Shown piece after piece: positions 51,079-64,000 of a stretch of 64,000 nt of DNA. Numbering within the stretch: the stretch's first letter is position 1; each line of letters opens with the position of its first letter. The notes under the pieces were generated by a model. The model did not search any database and had not been told where the DNA came from. It saw only the letters and a list, made by a program, of their open reading frames with translations. The stretch comes from Xiphias gladius (Eukaryota > Chordata > Actinopteri > Istiophoriformes > Xiphiidae): NCBI RefSeq assembly GCF_016859285.1, contig NC_053417.1:23811206-23875205 (forward strand). Reading direction: 5' to 3'. The position numbers and the translations under genes are program-made.

Positions 51079-54000
51079 TTTGGTAAAACGTGCGGCTCCG
51101 CTCCCCTCGGTCGGACGGGTAACGGCGTCCTCAAACGTCCGCCCGCTCACTTACACCCCACAAAGTAGAAAAACTACAGCTTTTTCAACATTTCCTTCAA
51201 ATATGCTTCTTCCCTCCAGATGAGAGCTGTCATGACAGCATCTAGGTGCGTCTGTTAGACTGAAGACTGCGCCCCTTGTATGTCAAACAACGATCGCTAA
51301 ACTGTGCGTGTAATCGGTCGGTACGGGGTAACACATCGAGCGAACCCTACTTTTCGACTTCGGAAATGACGACGTGGAGCACAGATTGCCAGGTTTGTAT
51401 GTTTAGCCTCTTTTTTAAACACTTGATGCATCGCTGGAACAGGTATCAGATAATTTACTCAAGCAAAAGTAGCAATACCACACTATAAAATAACTCCATT
51501 TACCAATATTTTACTTTATTATTGACACGTCTATATTGTATCAATAATTGTCTTTGCGCTTTTGTGTGTGGTGCTTTTGTTTTTGACTTTTAGACTTTCT
51601 GCAGCACCTTTTTTATTTTGTGAGACACACTGTGACAGTATCCAGAGTTTGAACCAATATATAAAGATAATATTTAAAAGGAGGGAAGCTCATGCAAAAA
51701 AAACTAGTAAAGATAATAATCAAATATAACTGTAAATGTGTGCAGAATTGCATTTTCTTACTTTATGGAGGCAGAACTGCACACAGTTCTTCTTTATTTA
51801 CCACAAAAAAAATGCACTTAAAAGTGTCACTGTTGATTGCAGATATTAGCAATGGTTTGAAAGAAGAACACTGACCTTTCTTCACTGCAAAGTAAAATAC
51901 TAATGTGAACAGTACATGAGCTGACACTAAAGATAAACTCAACAGATGGTACAGACCAAAAACAATGGAAGTAGTAAGTGGAAGTGTGTATGTTCAAGGC
52001 AGGACCACATTTGTATTTGTTTGCATGTCTGTATGAAAGCATATTATGTTGCATAAATATTTGTGTGTGTGTGTGTGACGTGTCACCAAGCAAATGTGAG
52101 AATGAAGGAAAAATAAAAAAAACTATGTAGGTACTTCTCCCCCTGCCCCCTTTCCTCACATTGCACACGTTTTCAAGGAGGTACTCAAGGAATGAAAATA
52201 GGTGCTTAATGGTTTTAGGAGTTCATGCCATTTTTATTTTATTTTTTTTCCATTTCTTTTTAGGTGTAGCTTAATGTAGCAAACTGCAGTCTAATTTACA
52301 GTTGTCAGTTTCCATTGACTCAAATAAGTGTACATATTCTGGGTCCATGAGACAGACATCACACATGAGAGACATCACACAATCTTCTTAAGGACTCCTC
52401 AGCCCACCGGCCTATTATACCAAACTGTAATGAGGACAAACTCATAGTCTCTTCTTCAGAATAGTAAATTCCAGCAAGATCAGTTTACAATAATCATATC
52501 ACAGACACTGAGACACTACAGTCTTCTCGACTGGACAGTGTGTTAAGTTTACACTGGCTGCTGCTGTGCTGACGTGAAGAGTTTTTTTTTTTTTTGAAGA
52601 CGTCAACTCAGTATTGAGAAGTGCTTGAAGCGTGTTAAAAGGGAGGTCCTTTGACTCAAACCTGGCAACCCCGAAGGAGTCTGGTGGAGGAAAATATTGC
52701 CCAGAGCAGACTACTTGGCATTAAAGACGGCTGGCGGTGGGAGCTGCGTTAACCCGTTTCCAGAATCTACTTCTCAGTTTTCCTGCCAACACCAAGTACG
52801 TATTTAATCCAGTTTGACTACTAAAGCAGCCAACTAATCACCGATTTTGAAAGTAATGCTTTAATAGTATTTTATTTGTTTAATTGAGGAGCTAAGTGAT
52901 GGTTAGCCTTACAAGAGATCATTGAATAATAAAAGAGAAGCAGTCTGCTAGCTGCGCGCTAGCTAAGGCTCAATTCAAAGCTCAGTCTACAAAATTTTTA
53001 AAAAATACGTTTCTACTTTATGCTGCATTAAGTCCGCGTCACTGTTGCTTTGATATTTTAACGTTGGGGGCAAATTATTGCGGTCAGCAGGGCAGAGCTG
53101 TGCAAGGCTAATCATTTAACGTTAGGTAATGTTAGCAAGCTAACGTTAACGTAACCTCCGGACTTGAGCCAAAAATGTGAAATGAGCCAATCTGAAATGA
53201 AGGAGAGACCCAATTGTGCAAGTAAAATTTAAGTAGAATATATTGGGGTTAGAAAATCTGACATTTCGAAACACGTATGTGTGAGGAGAAATCTAATTCA
53301 CGCCGGGTTAGTTAGCTAACATTAATACGAAGTTGGCTATTTAAGGGCGCAAAAAAAGCTAAGGCTATAATTTTTCTGAGATTTTAGGAAGCCCTGTCTG
53401 TTTGCATAAATATATCTTACGGCTGTCTTGCGGTAAAATCCGGAGGCCGATTTGACTTCTGCAGAAATCCAAGTTACACGGGCGTTGAAAAGGTTTACTG
53501 TTACCTAAGATGCTAGCTACGCTGCGGCAAGTGATGACAGGGATCTCCACCGGATTATCTCTCTACAACTTGACATTACCCGTTTTTAAATAACAAAATT
53601 TATTATTTTAACCTGGATTAAGATATGCACCATGTTTAACTGACTACGAGCGCAGAGACAACTGGTTTCTCTGTCGGGAGATTAAGTTATTTGGCAGTGG
53701 TGATGAAAATATTTCCAGTTAAATTGGACCTCAATGAAAACCTTGTTGTGAGTTTGACTGTAGGTGGCTTGTTAGTGTGACAGAAGCCCCTCTAGTTTTC
53801 CACTTGGATGTGTCACTCATGTCGTCCTTGTTTTAAACTGGTCAACTACCTCACTCGTAAACACGTTTATTTGAGTGCCGAGTTAGCACTTATCCTCAGT
53901 TGCGTCGCCCAACACAAGTGCACCTCGCTCTCTTGAAGACTCGAGCACACCATCCCTCTTGATAAACATAATGCATCCTGGTGTTTGCATGACTGGCTGC

Positions 54001-55372
54001 TGCAGTGTCACTTGTTGGCTGCGTTTATGTGGTCTGACGTCTGTAAAGGTGTGTTGGAGCCAGGACTGTGACATGCTAAGTCCTAATCAGCGGGGTGTGG
54101 GTTGGTACAGCTTTTAAGTTTCCCTTTCTAGAGAACCAGTGTCAGAAAACGAAACCCTATGACAGGGAAACAGCTGCCCCATAAAACTGTTTCCAGATTA
54201 CTGACCGTCTGATTTTTAGCATTTTTAAAGCCGGGGGGGGGCATAGTTAAACCAGACTCAGATATGGCAGCAGTCAGCAAGAGACTCTGACGTATCGGTT
54301 AGGTATTGATTACTCTGCATGGTGATGGCATTATTTCCAAGCCAAACCAGGATTGTTTTAGAGATGTCCAGACGTTCCTTTCCCTCCACAAAGCATAAAA
54401 ATAGCAAAATTCCTTTTTTCATTGTGGTGTTTCTTTTCATTTAAGAATTACGGGACAAAAAATATTACTGATTGTATAATAAAAATAAATAAATAAAATT
54501 GAAGGCTTTATTTGAGAACAGAGAATGAATAAGGAATGACCAGATTTTTCTGGTGTATTTTGGGGTGAGGCATTTGCCAAAAGAAAAACTACTCCTTTCT
54601 GGATTGTTAGTGTGACTGTCAGGTTGGTCAGATTCCTCAGTAGCCGCTCTATGTAATGTTTATTTTACAGAATCAAAATTGAATTGTGGAAAAAAATAAA
54701 ACCACATGGCGAGGTAAAACGGCGTCCAGAATCACACGGTCGAAAATCCTCATTTCAGATATAATGCTAATATAATTATGCAAGCATCTGTGCCATCAGT
54801 TTCACTGTAGGAAAATACAAAATATTTGAGGTAGTTTTTGATGATGCCTATTAAAAAAAAAATTGTCAACGTGTCAAATACTTTAACAGTCATCATTCAA
54901 AGGGCCCAGACTGTCCTCCTTACATTATCCCCTACCACACCTGCAGAGAGTTGAGAAAAAGGAAATACCCTTCAAAGACGTGTTGCTCTGTAGCCCTACT
55001 ATCTTTTTTCCCCCAAACTAAATTCTGTGCTTCAGCCAAAGACAATATTAACTGCAGATTTTTTCGAGAATGCTCTGCCAGACAGACAATTTATTGAAAT
55101 CTGTTTTTCATTCACCTTTCATAGCCGGAGGAAATGGATTTCTTATGATTTGCATTCGCATTTTCGGATCTTACGAAAGTGGTAGTGGTTTGGTATCTGT
55201 GCATTTTTGCTCCCTAAAACATAGCTACAGTTACTTTCAGATGTAAATTATCTCTCAGCGCTTGAAAAACTGGCATAAAACTATTTTTGATTACTAGTTC
55301 TTATAGCCCAGCTGACTTTTTATTTGTTTTGTTCTATTTTTTTCTTTCCCCCTCCTTCCATTTTCCCCACAG
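51079..55372. promoter_or_regulatory. Divergent pym1/spats2 promoter region and spats2 5' UTR introns
   Basis: The pym1 start (minus) and the presumed first spats2 exon (plus) are about 1.7 kb apart. A moderately CpG-containing stretch lies just upstream of the pym1 ATG (about 51080-51370). A candidate spats2 first exon ends near 52795 at a GTACGT donor, and the exon carrying the spats2 start begins at 55373 after TTCCCCACAG. No TATA box or other element is clear enough to name. The rest of the stretch shows only simple repeats (poly-T near 52583, a G run near 54233) and a TAACGTTA-rich patch at 53118-53152. Confidence 0.3.
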
Positions 55373-55633
55373 ATTTGGGTCGGCTTGGTGAAGAAACAAG
55401 AGGAAAATCTGAATCTTTGCCTAAACGGTAGAGGACTGATCTGAACCTTGTTCTTCCAGCCCTCCGGCAAGTTGTAAGCCTCGTTTGGCATCTCTAAGAA
55501 GAAAAACTCAGTGAAAGTTACTTAAACTTGGAGCCCTTATTTGAACACCAGCTTAAACGTATTTGAAGGGTTACTTTACAGGCTCGAGGAAGTATAAAAC
55601 CAAGCATTTTATCCAGTACGTCTGTGTGACAAC
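55373..55633 (+). other. spats2 5' UTR in the first coding exon
   Basis: The acceptor TTTTCCCCACAG ends at 55372. The 261 nt from there to the start codon contain no obvious ATG, so initiation at 55634 is unobstructed. Confidence 0.6.
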
Positions 55634-56885
55634 ATGGCAAAGAAAAACAGCCAAAAAGGTATGTATTTGATTTAAAAAATTCTTAAAATGAAAAGCTAAA
55701 TGAAAATCTCAATTTAATGTTCTGTATGCATTATTTGTACAAAGGCAAACTCAGAATATGTCCTTGGTTTTTTTTAATGTATGGAGCATTTAGTTGAAGA
55801 AGGTTCAACTTACAATTTATTTTGCCGGTAAATGCGTGCATAGTTGTTCTCACAGGCAATCTAAAGGAGTAGTCCCAAAATTATGACTGTGGCATAACAG
55901 ACAGCAATAAATTTTACACAGAATTTGAATAGGCACAAAAGGGAAATGCTGTGGACATTTACAGTGACATTTCATGCACAAGAAAAACAACTTTTACAAG
56001 GGTCCAGCAGTTTTTTTTTCCTGTCTTGGCTATAAATGGCCATAGATTAACTTTGGACTTTACCCTAACTCTTCTTACTCAGCTGTTTCTTCAATGGCCC
56101 AGTTTTTATTCTGCCCATAATTGAAGGAACCCTGAGGTTGTTCCTCTTGCAAGAATGTCTCTTTGGAGGCCTTCAGTGGTTATAAGTCATTTAAATCAGA
56201 CGCAAATTCCAGACTGTTCAGTCACAGATGTGATGAGTTTTTGTTTTTGTATTTTCACAAGTGCTTGCTGCTTCTGCTGCTAGCTGAAGTTGCTGTGCTT
56301 AAATTCCTAAAAAAAAAACACGTCCTTCCACCTCCACACTGCAGTGTGCAGTGATGTTGCTGTCTTCATTTCCTCATTGCGTATTGTTTTAGACAAGTTA
56401 TGCCTACAGAAAACAAATCAAATCTGTTTTCACCTTATTAAAGAGAGTTAATAGCTTTCTTTAATTTGTTCTGTAGATAAACCTGGCTGTTTGTGCGTCT
56501 TTGTATTTGAGATGAAGACAAATGGCTTAACAAGCACAAATCTGCCAGTACAATATGATAAGGGATTCACAAACGTAGCCGAGAACGCTTTGCAGGAATT
56601 CTCTGTGAAGATTTTTGTTTTTTTTTGTTTTGCAAATGATGTTCTACAGTGGTTTACAAATTAGACTCAAGGCCTGAACAGAAAATGGAGATTAGTATTT
56701 GTTATATTTTTCCAGATACGTCTGGGGTTGTGTTTGACACTCGCTCAAAAATGGTAATGTCCCAGGGAGGAACAGCTGAGAGGATGAAAGAAAAGGTAAG
56801 AAGTATCCACACACCGCACATGAATGGCACAAAAAGCCTGCAGGGGTTTTTTTTGTTTTGTTTTGTTTTGTTTTGTTTTGTTTTG

Positions 56886-56918
<33 letters not shown>

Positions 56919-59900
56919 GTGAAGGGTTAAATTTGGGAGGAAGAAAACCCCCACCAAATTTGATTTTCACTGTCTTTGACATCCAGTAATATTAGTTGTG
57001 GGCTCTGCTCAACAGTTTCCCAGTGAGCTGGTTTTAACAATAAACACGAGAGGGGAAGCTGTCAGAGTATGAGCAACAGTTATAGTATTGCTAAAGGAAG
57101 AAGGCAAGGTTTAGAGCTAGTGTTGATCCTCAGATTATTCCTGTCTTAATGGGAGTTAATTCATCAGTGTCTCTAAATGTTATTGACATGTTCAATAGCT
57201 CAGCACCTTTAGATAACTTGAAATCCCTTGAAAAAAATTACTTTGCTTGTGGCTTTGTGGCTTAGTCTCATGACAGGAGGTCACATCCTCTTTAAAGCTA
57301 TTAATCTATAATGTAACAAATTAAGGAAAATGGGACACCGCAGCTGTACTGTGGTGCCGTAATGTTTTCATAACGTGGGTTTTTTTCGTGCTTTACATTG
57401 ACAATAAGTGGCAAAGAAATAGTGCCAAAACTGCTAAAAGTCAGTTGTTGATAATCAAAAATAAGGATGTGAGTTATGTATAGCAGTTCAAGATATAATA
57501 ACATATTACCTCTGCTGTTAAATCTGTTTTTTTTTTTTTTTTTAATTTTCAATATTTGCACCTGAACTGCCTGTATGTGTTTTTTATTTGTTTTCAAAAA
57601 ATAAAAGAGGTTCTTGAAATATTTGTGTATCACATTTGTAGTGCATGAATAAGACCAAGAATACATTATTGATCATGTCACACTTTGTTTTTGTTTTTTT
57701 TCTTTTACAGATCAGTGCTGTCAGGGCAGTTGTCCCCAACAAAAGCAACAACGAGATTGTGCTGGTGTTGCAGCATTTTGAGAACTCTGTTGACAAGGCC
57801 GTTCAAGCTTTCCTAGAAGGTATGTTGACGTCAGTGTTTGACCTCAAGACTTGGAAATAATTGACCCTCAAAGCTTATGCTAATATTATACAATTCCATG
57901 CCTGGCATTCAGAAGTTGAATGTCAAATGCATGCCTCCAGTTTTGCAGGTTTAATTATAGAACAAGAAAAGCTGTCACCGTACGTCAGACTGCTTTCTTC
58001 CTCATGTAGGTGTCAAACCACCACCTCAGGGCATTCAGATATTGAGATGGGTATCACAAGGTTTTACGTCTGTCATATGTCACTCTGTACCTTCGTCATC
58101 GTTGTTTGCTTTATGCCTTAGGCAGTGCAGTCGAGATCCTGAAGGAGTGGAATGTCACCGGCAAAAAGAAGGTGGGGACCGGAGAGCCTGCATCTTTAAT
58201 GTTTCTCTGTTGAGTCAGCATGTTTGTGTCACCGAGACTAATTGCTGTACTTGTTAAAACTGGATGTTTGTGCCATTGATTAATTGTAAACTATGTTACA
58301 AGGCAGTTTTGAATAGTGAACAAGGTTTTGGCACAAATGTCATCTTAATCTGAGCCCAACCCAAGTCACTGCACTCATTAGGAAAGAGATAATGATGAAA
58401 AAAAGAATTTGAACAAAGGAGTATGACACTGATATTCCCATGTCCAGCCCAAGAAGAAAAAGAAGCCCAAGCCTCAGCCAGAGGCCTCAGCAGAGCCTGC
58501 TCCACCTGAGGCCACATCGCCTGAGGAGGGCAAGGATGAGATGAATGGCTTTCATGCCAACGGATCTGTAATGGATGGAGAGTCACTTGATTCTCTTAGT
58601 GAACAGTTGGACTCTGCCTCCCTGGATGCAGCCGAGCTGGACTCTGAACCTGCTACATCCGAAACCACCGGTAATAACAGCTCTTCAGCCAAAATGTTAT
58701 GAATGATAAAGGCAAAAGAGGCAAGGGTTGAGGGATTTTGGGAAGGACCAGTTTTTTGTTTGTTTCTAAAATGCCGTGCTAAGGGTTAAGATTACCTACT
58801 TCACTGAGCGCATATGTTCTTATCACCATTTTTTAAAAATAAATAAATAAATAAATAATTCCTGGACTAGTAGGGATATTTGGCTGTAATTTGGAAACAG
58901 AAACTTACAGAGCACAATGCTGATCACTTTCTTCTCAGTAGTCTACTGAAACTATTTTTGAATTCTGTGAAAATACGCCTCATGCAAGAACCACTGGTAC
59001 GAACAGATTATAGTACTAAAGAGTACTTAAGTTTCAGGTACGAGTGTTTTAAGAGAACTTGTTGCATTCAACAAATATCTGTCACGTTTCCTTGACCACC
59101 TCCCTTCATGGGCCGCTTTGCTTTTTGAAAACGTTTTTTAAACATCTAATTTCATGTCAAACCATTCCTTCTCTATTGTTGTCACAGTACGGGGCTGCTC
59201 GAAAGACAGGAAATTTACGGCTGTAAATATTTAAGTTGTTTTACGTCCCTTAATGCAACTACAGTTTTCGTCTTCTGATTTCCATCGACAGGACTTAGAG
59301 CACTGCGCTGTTGGAACTTTTTTGTTTTTACTCTATTGATAACATTTTTGTGAATGAAAGTTACCCACAAATGCACAGACAAAATGATTAATAGAGAAGA
59401 CAGTGGGCAGATTAATCGATAATGCAAATAATCATTAGTTGCAGCCCTAGACAAGTTAGTGCAGTTAATAGAGTTGGGTGAATCTGACTGGGAAAACCTG
59501 TATAAGCATGCTTCACAGAAAAAAGTGTGAAAAAATTAGGATAAAAATATCAAACTTTTCTTCAACGAGGCCCAATAGCCTTTTTGGTGTTGTTACTTTG
59601 TGTCACAAGATATATTGTTCTGTAATTTACTGTTTATTTGCCAAACATGTTAAATTTTATTTTTATAGTTAATGTCCATATCAAACTCTATCATTTTCTC
59701 GTCCTTTCTCATCTAAAAAGTTGTTTTAATGGCTTGCATTAGGGGCCATATACAAAATTCAGTTAAAATGTTTTTTTCCTCTTTCTTTTTGGATCTATAT
59801 GCCAAAGAGTAACTGGATACCTTAATATGAAATTAAAAGAAAAGAAAATTTTCACACTTTTACAAATGTGATGTTAGAATATGAATCTTAGGGGGTAAAA

Positions 59901-62459
59901 AAAAAAGGAAAATTGACCGTTTTGTCAACTATTCAGGCTCAACCCTAATTTTGTTTTGAAAATGCTTATTTTATTTTTTAAGTATTCTGTCTTCCCACAG
60001 GTGCAGAAGCAGAAAGTCAAGGTAGCGCTCCAAGTCCCGCCTCTCAGCAAGGAGGGAGGAATCACCAGGGTCCCAGAGGCTACAAGACCCGACGCAGGCC
60101 AGGCTCAAATTCACATCCCCCCACTTCCTCATTAGCACCCACCATTGATGAGCAAGGTTCACCAGCAGTCAAGAAGATGGGTTAGACACCTTCAACTCTG
60201 ATCTCCCAAAATCATCTTGCCTTGAATTTAGTGTGCAGTAAGAATGCAATAACTGATAATGCACTGTGAGGTGGCACAGATAAAATCTAACCAGGGACAA
60301 AACGTGTTGTAGCTTTTTTTTTTTCTTTTCTTTTTTTTCAACATGTCTAAGTGTTTTTTAATGTCTACCCCTCAGCTTCCAACATTGACCGCTCTGTGAA
60401 GGACCTGCAGAGATGCACCGCCTCACTCACTCGCTACAGGATGGTGGTCAAGGAGGAGATGGACTCCTCAATCAAGAGGATGAAGCAGACGTTTGCCGAA
60501 CTCCAGAGCTGGTACGTAAATTTCTTTTCAAATCTGACTCTGGTCATGGCTGCAGCCGAATCTTGGGATAAAACATCTGAGACATCTTTTAGGCATTTTC
60601 CCCACAGAAACTGTCCCAAGAGACCAAACCAAAGACCAAATAATACAAAAAATAAATAAGTAAAGTAACAAGAAATACTGTCCGTGTACACTTTTCTAAT
60701 ACTTTCGAGCTACAACAGCAGAAGGAACAGGGTCTGTCTACGTAATCTTACTCGATACTACTAGCAGATAAATTTTAGAAATCCAGGTTCAGCTCCTGCG
60801 GGCATTAATACTCTTAGAGCACTTCTGTGGCTAAGACTAGCATAGCTGTGGTGATATTAGCACCCAGCACAAGAGTACTTGTCACAGAAAATGGTAAGAA
60901 ATACCCGGCAGGTCTTACTTCCCAGCTTTTTCGAAAGATAAATGGAAGAAGACCTTGTGCAACGCAGCATACTAGCTGTAACATACAAACAGCCACCAGC
61001 TCGGGTACACAGACTTATCCAGCATATCTGGATTTTCTTTTGGGGAAAAAATAGATAATATCAGTATCTGAATCCCCCTCAATCTGCCACAGAGGCTTTA
61101 TAATGCTGCAAGGCAGAGAGAAATCTTGACTTTAAGGAGCTCAGTATGTTTAAGCTAGGTTGAACAATGTGTCATCCAGCCATCTAAAGGCATAAGTGTT
61201 TATTGTTTGTCTTAAGACGTCCATGTTTTATATCTGTTCCTAATGCCGAACTCGAAGGCCGGGCGAAAGCCTGCCGTCATAGTCTCCCCCTGACTGCATC
61301 TCACTTACCTCCCTGATACCTTGTAAAATTCTGTGTCTTTGTATGTTGTGTAGTAAATCACAAATAAAATAGGGAGAAAATGGGGAACGGCGCCCATTTT
61401 TGGCCAGTCTCTCCTGGAAGGCATTCAAGGTGTTGCATTTGTTTGGAGAGAAAAAAAAAGAGCCAGAGGGAGACGTAAAAAACTTTGAACTTTCTCACCT
61501 CTGCACACCTGGTCGACTGCTGCGTCAAGTGACCATGGCTACCAAATTGTTTTTGGTTTTAAAATAACAAAAGTTAAAAAAAGAAAAGGGGGAAAAAAAA
61601 GAAACTTCCCAATCCTGTTTTTCAAGACACTGTCATACGATCTAACAGGCACTTCGTTTGAAGTATGAGGCCTTAAACGAACCCCGCTGAGTTTTCTGTT
61701 TTAAATTCAAAAAATGTTTGAATTCATTGGTCCTCACCAAGATGCATTGTGTGTGTCTTTGTGAGACCTGAGAATGAAGTGTGTGTGCGTGCGTGCGTGT
61801 GCATGTGTGTAATGTCGCTTGTATGTGTGTATTTGCATCCTAGGGGGTATAAACAGTGTAAACAAAACGTGGACGCACATTGCTCCATAGCGCTACTTGT
61901 CGTCAAAAACTCTGCAGGGTGCCTTTTTCTTTTTTTTTTAAGTGGACTTTGATCTGAAACTCGCACAAAGTAATGGAACCCTTTTCTTTTTTTGCATAAA
62001 TTAAAATATACTTTGTCCCTCAGCTTTTTGTGTCTTAGTTGTCTCAGCAACTCATAGATTTTAGAAATTAAACTGTGGAATAATAGCAATAATACAATAA
62101 TAACACAACATCATGTGATAATGGTATAAGGGGGAACAGCAGTACACCTACAGCTTCTTCTCGTGATGTATTTCTTAAATATTGTACTGACTGTATTGTA
62201 CTTGCTTTTTTGCCTTGTCATTCACTGACGCTGCTGTATTTCTGATCCCAAAGTGATGACGCAACCACCGCTTTGTCTGTTATTGGAATGCTCTGCAATC
62301 TCAGTGCAAAGTCAGCATGCACAATATTTCCTCTTATCTCTGAATGAGGAAGGTAAAATGACCCTTTTTCTTTTTCTTCTTTTTTTTTTTCTTCTTCTAG
62401 TTTAATGGACAGAGAAGTGACTCTGATGTCAGAAATGGATAAAGTGAAAGCAGAGGCCA
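55634..62459 (+). CDS. spats2: SPATS2 (spermatogenesis-associated serine-rich protein 2), 5' part, truncated by window end
   Basis: Cytoplasmic, RNA-associated protein; function poorly defined. Exons seen: 55634-55658, 56716-56795, 57711-57819, 58122-58171, 58448-58670, 60001-60180, 60376-60511, 62401-62459, joined in phase to give 287 residues; the last ends one base into a codon at A|GTAAGT, so more exons lie beyond 64000. The start has a strong context (GACAACATGG) with no upstream ATG seen in 55373-55633. Landmarks: MAKKNSQKDTSGVVFD; a UBA-like helical region AVRAVVPNKSNNEIVLVLQH...VDKAVQAFLEGSAVEILKEW (about residues 38-80); a lysine-rich KKKPKPQP patch; an acidic serine-rich linker (ESLDSLSEQLDSASLD); then SNIDRSVKDLQRC and the coiled-coil FAELQSCLMDREV. 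The N-terminal extension and FAELQSCLMDREV match SPATS2 better than its paralogue SPATS2L. The exon ending at 60180 uses a weak donor (GTTAGA). Confidence 0.92.
56844..56913 (+). repeat. (GTTTT)n tract in spats2 intron
   Basis: About 13 GTTTT units start 49 bp after the donor of the exon ending at 56795. Confidence 0.9.
59375..59452 (-). repeat. Family C fragment in spats2 intron
   Basis: GCAGATTAATCGATAATGC followed by ATCATTAGTTGCAGCCCTAG is the reverse complement of the family start. The upstream limit is unclear and may extend to about 59230. Confidence 0.5.
61771..61811 (+). repeat. Imperfect GT/GC tract
   Basis: Interrupted GTGTGCGTGC units in the spats2 intron. Confidence 0.7.
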
Positions 62460-62686
62460 GTAAGTACCGTATTTTAATACTGGACCTTAATCGGGCTTGT
62501 GACATCCATCCATGAGCCACTAGTATTCTTCACATAATATGATCACCGGACTCGAGGGCCTGGAGAATCTGACCTAAATCACTTCCGGAGATGCAGTAAA
62601 AGGGATTGCTTTGGAACAGCAAGTCCCAGTTTCTTCAAACCTGCAGCGTAGCCCTTAGGGTCCTGATTATACCTAGAGCATACCCG

Positions 62687-62689
<3 letters not shown>

Positions 62690-62742
<53 letters not shown>
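62690..62742 (+). repeat. (GT)n microsatellite
   Basis: About 25 GT units with one TT interruption, 230 bp after the last visible spats2 exon. Confidence 0.9.
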
Positions 62743-63236
62743 ATGTAACATGACAGAGCAAGACTGCATAGTTGCACAAGTAGGCCATTCTCTCTTATGC
62801 GTTCCTCTCAGTGTAGAGTGTTGTGTGTTCCAGGCCTGGAAAAAGTGAATAGTGTCAGGTGTCAAAGGAGACTCAATGCTGTCTTTGTGCAAGGTGTGGG
62901 GGGAAATGAGAGAAAAGCAAAGAAACTCTAGTACGTCTTCAACATTCAAAAGCCAGATATCCTCAAAAGATTCCGCATTCTTCAAAATTTACCCTCATCT
63001 ATTCTTCCTGCATTACATTTCCGTTTCTGAGAAATGTCAGGTTTCCAAGGAAAAGATGTTACTGATAAACAGCACTAAATCCACGGTTTAATTTATGCCA
63101 TTTGTATAGCTAAACAAAAAAAGATGTTCTCTGTATTACTTAGTACAGTCCAGGATGTATTGCTCCTTATTCATCCTTACTTGGGTACTGTAGGTACCAG
63201 TGGTACCAAATACCAGTATTCTAGCTTGTACTGCTT

Positions 63237-63422
63237 AGGGCTGCAAATATTGATTATTTTCATTATCGATTGACCTGCCAACCATTTTCTCATTTCAAGT
63301 CTAACTTAATTTTTTCAGTGTTTTTTTTTTTTTGTTGTCCGACCAACCAAAACCAATAAACGATCAATGGATTATCAAAATAGGCAAATCATTTTTCGGT
63401 GGATAGACTAAGCATTTCAGGT
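63237..63422 (+). repeat. Family C fragment beyond the last seen spats2 exon
   Basis: TTAGGGCTGCAAATATTGAT, TTTTCATTATCGATTGACC and later AATGGATTATCAAAATAGGC match the family. Confidence 0.5.
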
Positions 63423-64000
63423 CTACTGTAAACTTGGTTGTGGACATTAAACGATCAGTCTTTTTAAAAACAGTTGAACACCATTTCTAGAAATTTTCAA
63501 ACGCATGAAAAGCTGTTTATGCAATGGCTAATGATGACATTTCTTATATTTACAGCTCAGCCACAAGATTAGAAAAAAAAAACCACACACCTAATACAAA
63601 ATACACAGCTGAACATGTTTTTTTTTTTCTTGTTTTTTTTTTTGTGACAGTCCCTTTGGATCAAAAGGCAAAAGCTTCTCTGTAGATTCACTGTTTTGCA
63701 CAAACCGTCAGTGTCATACACGGAGACATCCTTAGTAGAAGCCGCAGAGATGCAGTCACAAGACATGCTGTGTTTCGATGGGACACTGCTCTTGAACTAA
63801 CTGTATAGATACTTTATGTAAATTTAAATGCTCCTTTGTTTGAAGGTTTCAGGCCTGTTTGCAAAAAACTATTCTGAGATATTGAAGTAAAACACTTGAC
63901 TGATCTTACGTTAAAATACGTTAGGAAAAAAAATGTGTTTTGCGTATAAAGACGCTCATGTCAGTTACTGTGTCTCCGCACAAGCAATTACATGGTATCT

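Larger units (their letters stand above)
62460..64000 (+). other. spats2 intron running off the window
   Basis: After the donor at 62460, no sequence encoding the expected next spats2 segment is seen. The stretch holds a (GT)n tract and a family C fragment, and ends in intron. Confidence 0.6.

Noticed and set aside
56649-56982. Frames with KQNKT or VLFCF repeats
   Set aside because: Translations of the (GTTTT)n tract; only 56716-56795 is a real exon here.
62579-62985. Frames with HTHTHT or VCVCVC runs
   Set aside because: Translations of the (GT)n microsatellite.
1-64000. Search for CRISPR arrays, operons, defence systems, rRNA or tRNA genes
   Set aside because: The sequence is eukaryotic nuclear DNA; no regularly spaced repeats with unique spacers, no gene clusters of that type and no convincing tRNA or rRNA were seen.

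Overview
The window is vertebrate nuclear DNA, most likely from a percomorph (spiny-rayed) teleost fish. Coding exons are short, flanked by GT/AG splice sites and spread over AT-rich introns full of microsatellites and small interspersed repeats. The proteins are vertebrate families. Several dispersed repeats match families I remember as common in perch-like fishes; that attribution is from memory.

I assembled six protein-coding genes by joining exons in phase. From left to right: ocstamp (+, 4985-8321, 3 exons, about 468 aa); a thyrotropin-releasing hormone receptor (+, 12620-15068, 2 coding exons, 389 aa); a tmem198 gene, probably tmem198b (+, coding 32602-36420, 4 coding exons, 335 aa); mmp19 (-, 43473-40223, 9 exons, about 467-475 aa); pym1 (-, 51078-46913, 3 exons, 213 aa); and spats2 (+, from 55634 and running off the right edge, 287 residues seen). 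All are open and have the key family residues, so none looks like a pseudogene.

Layout: 1-4984 is non-coding with a 750-bp inverted-repeat element. 5-15 kb holds ocstamp and the TRH receptor in tandem. 15-30.6 kb is a gene-poor stretch of ancient repeats, with one LINE 3' end and a TTAA-flanked element. 30.6-64 kb is the gene-dense block tmem198b > < mmp19 < pym1 > spats2. In it tmem198b and mmp19 converge, and pym1 and spats2 diverge from an intergenic region of about 1.7 kb. tmem198b-mmp19-pym1 matches the order TMEM198B/MMP19/PYM1 in human 12q13.2. The ocstamp + TRH receptor pair mirrors DCSTAMP + TRHR on human 8q, which suggests an old duplicated block.

The genes do not form a pathway: a myeloid cell-fusion protein, a neuroendocrine GPCR, a membrane protein linked to Wnt signalling, a secreted metalloprotease, an exon-junction-complex disassembly factor and a cytoplasmic RNA-associated protein. 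I found no defence system, CRISPR array, operon or unknown multi-gene system. The more unusual points are a two-step upstream ORF arrangement with an ATGA stop/start overlap in tmem198b, two perfect 14-bp-stem hairpins, several palindromic mobile elements (one abutting a splice acceptor of ocstamp), and a poly(A) signal 3 nt after the pym1 stop codon.
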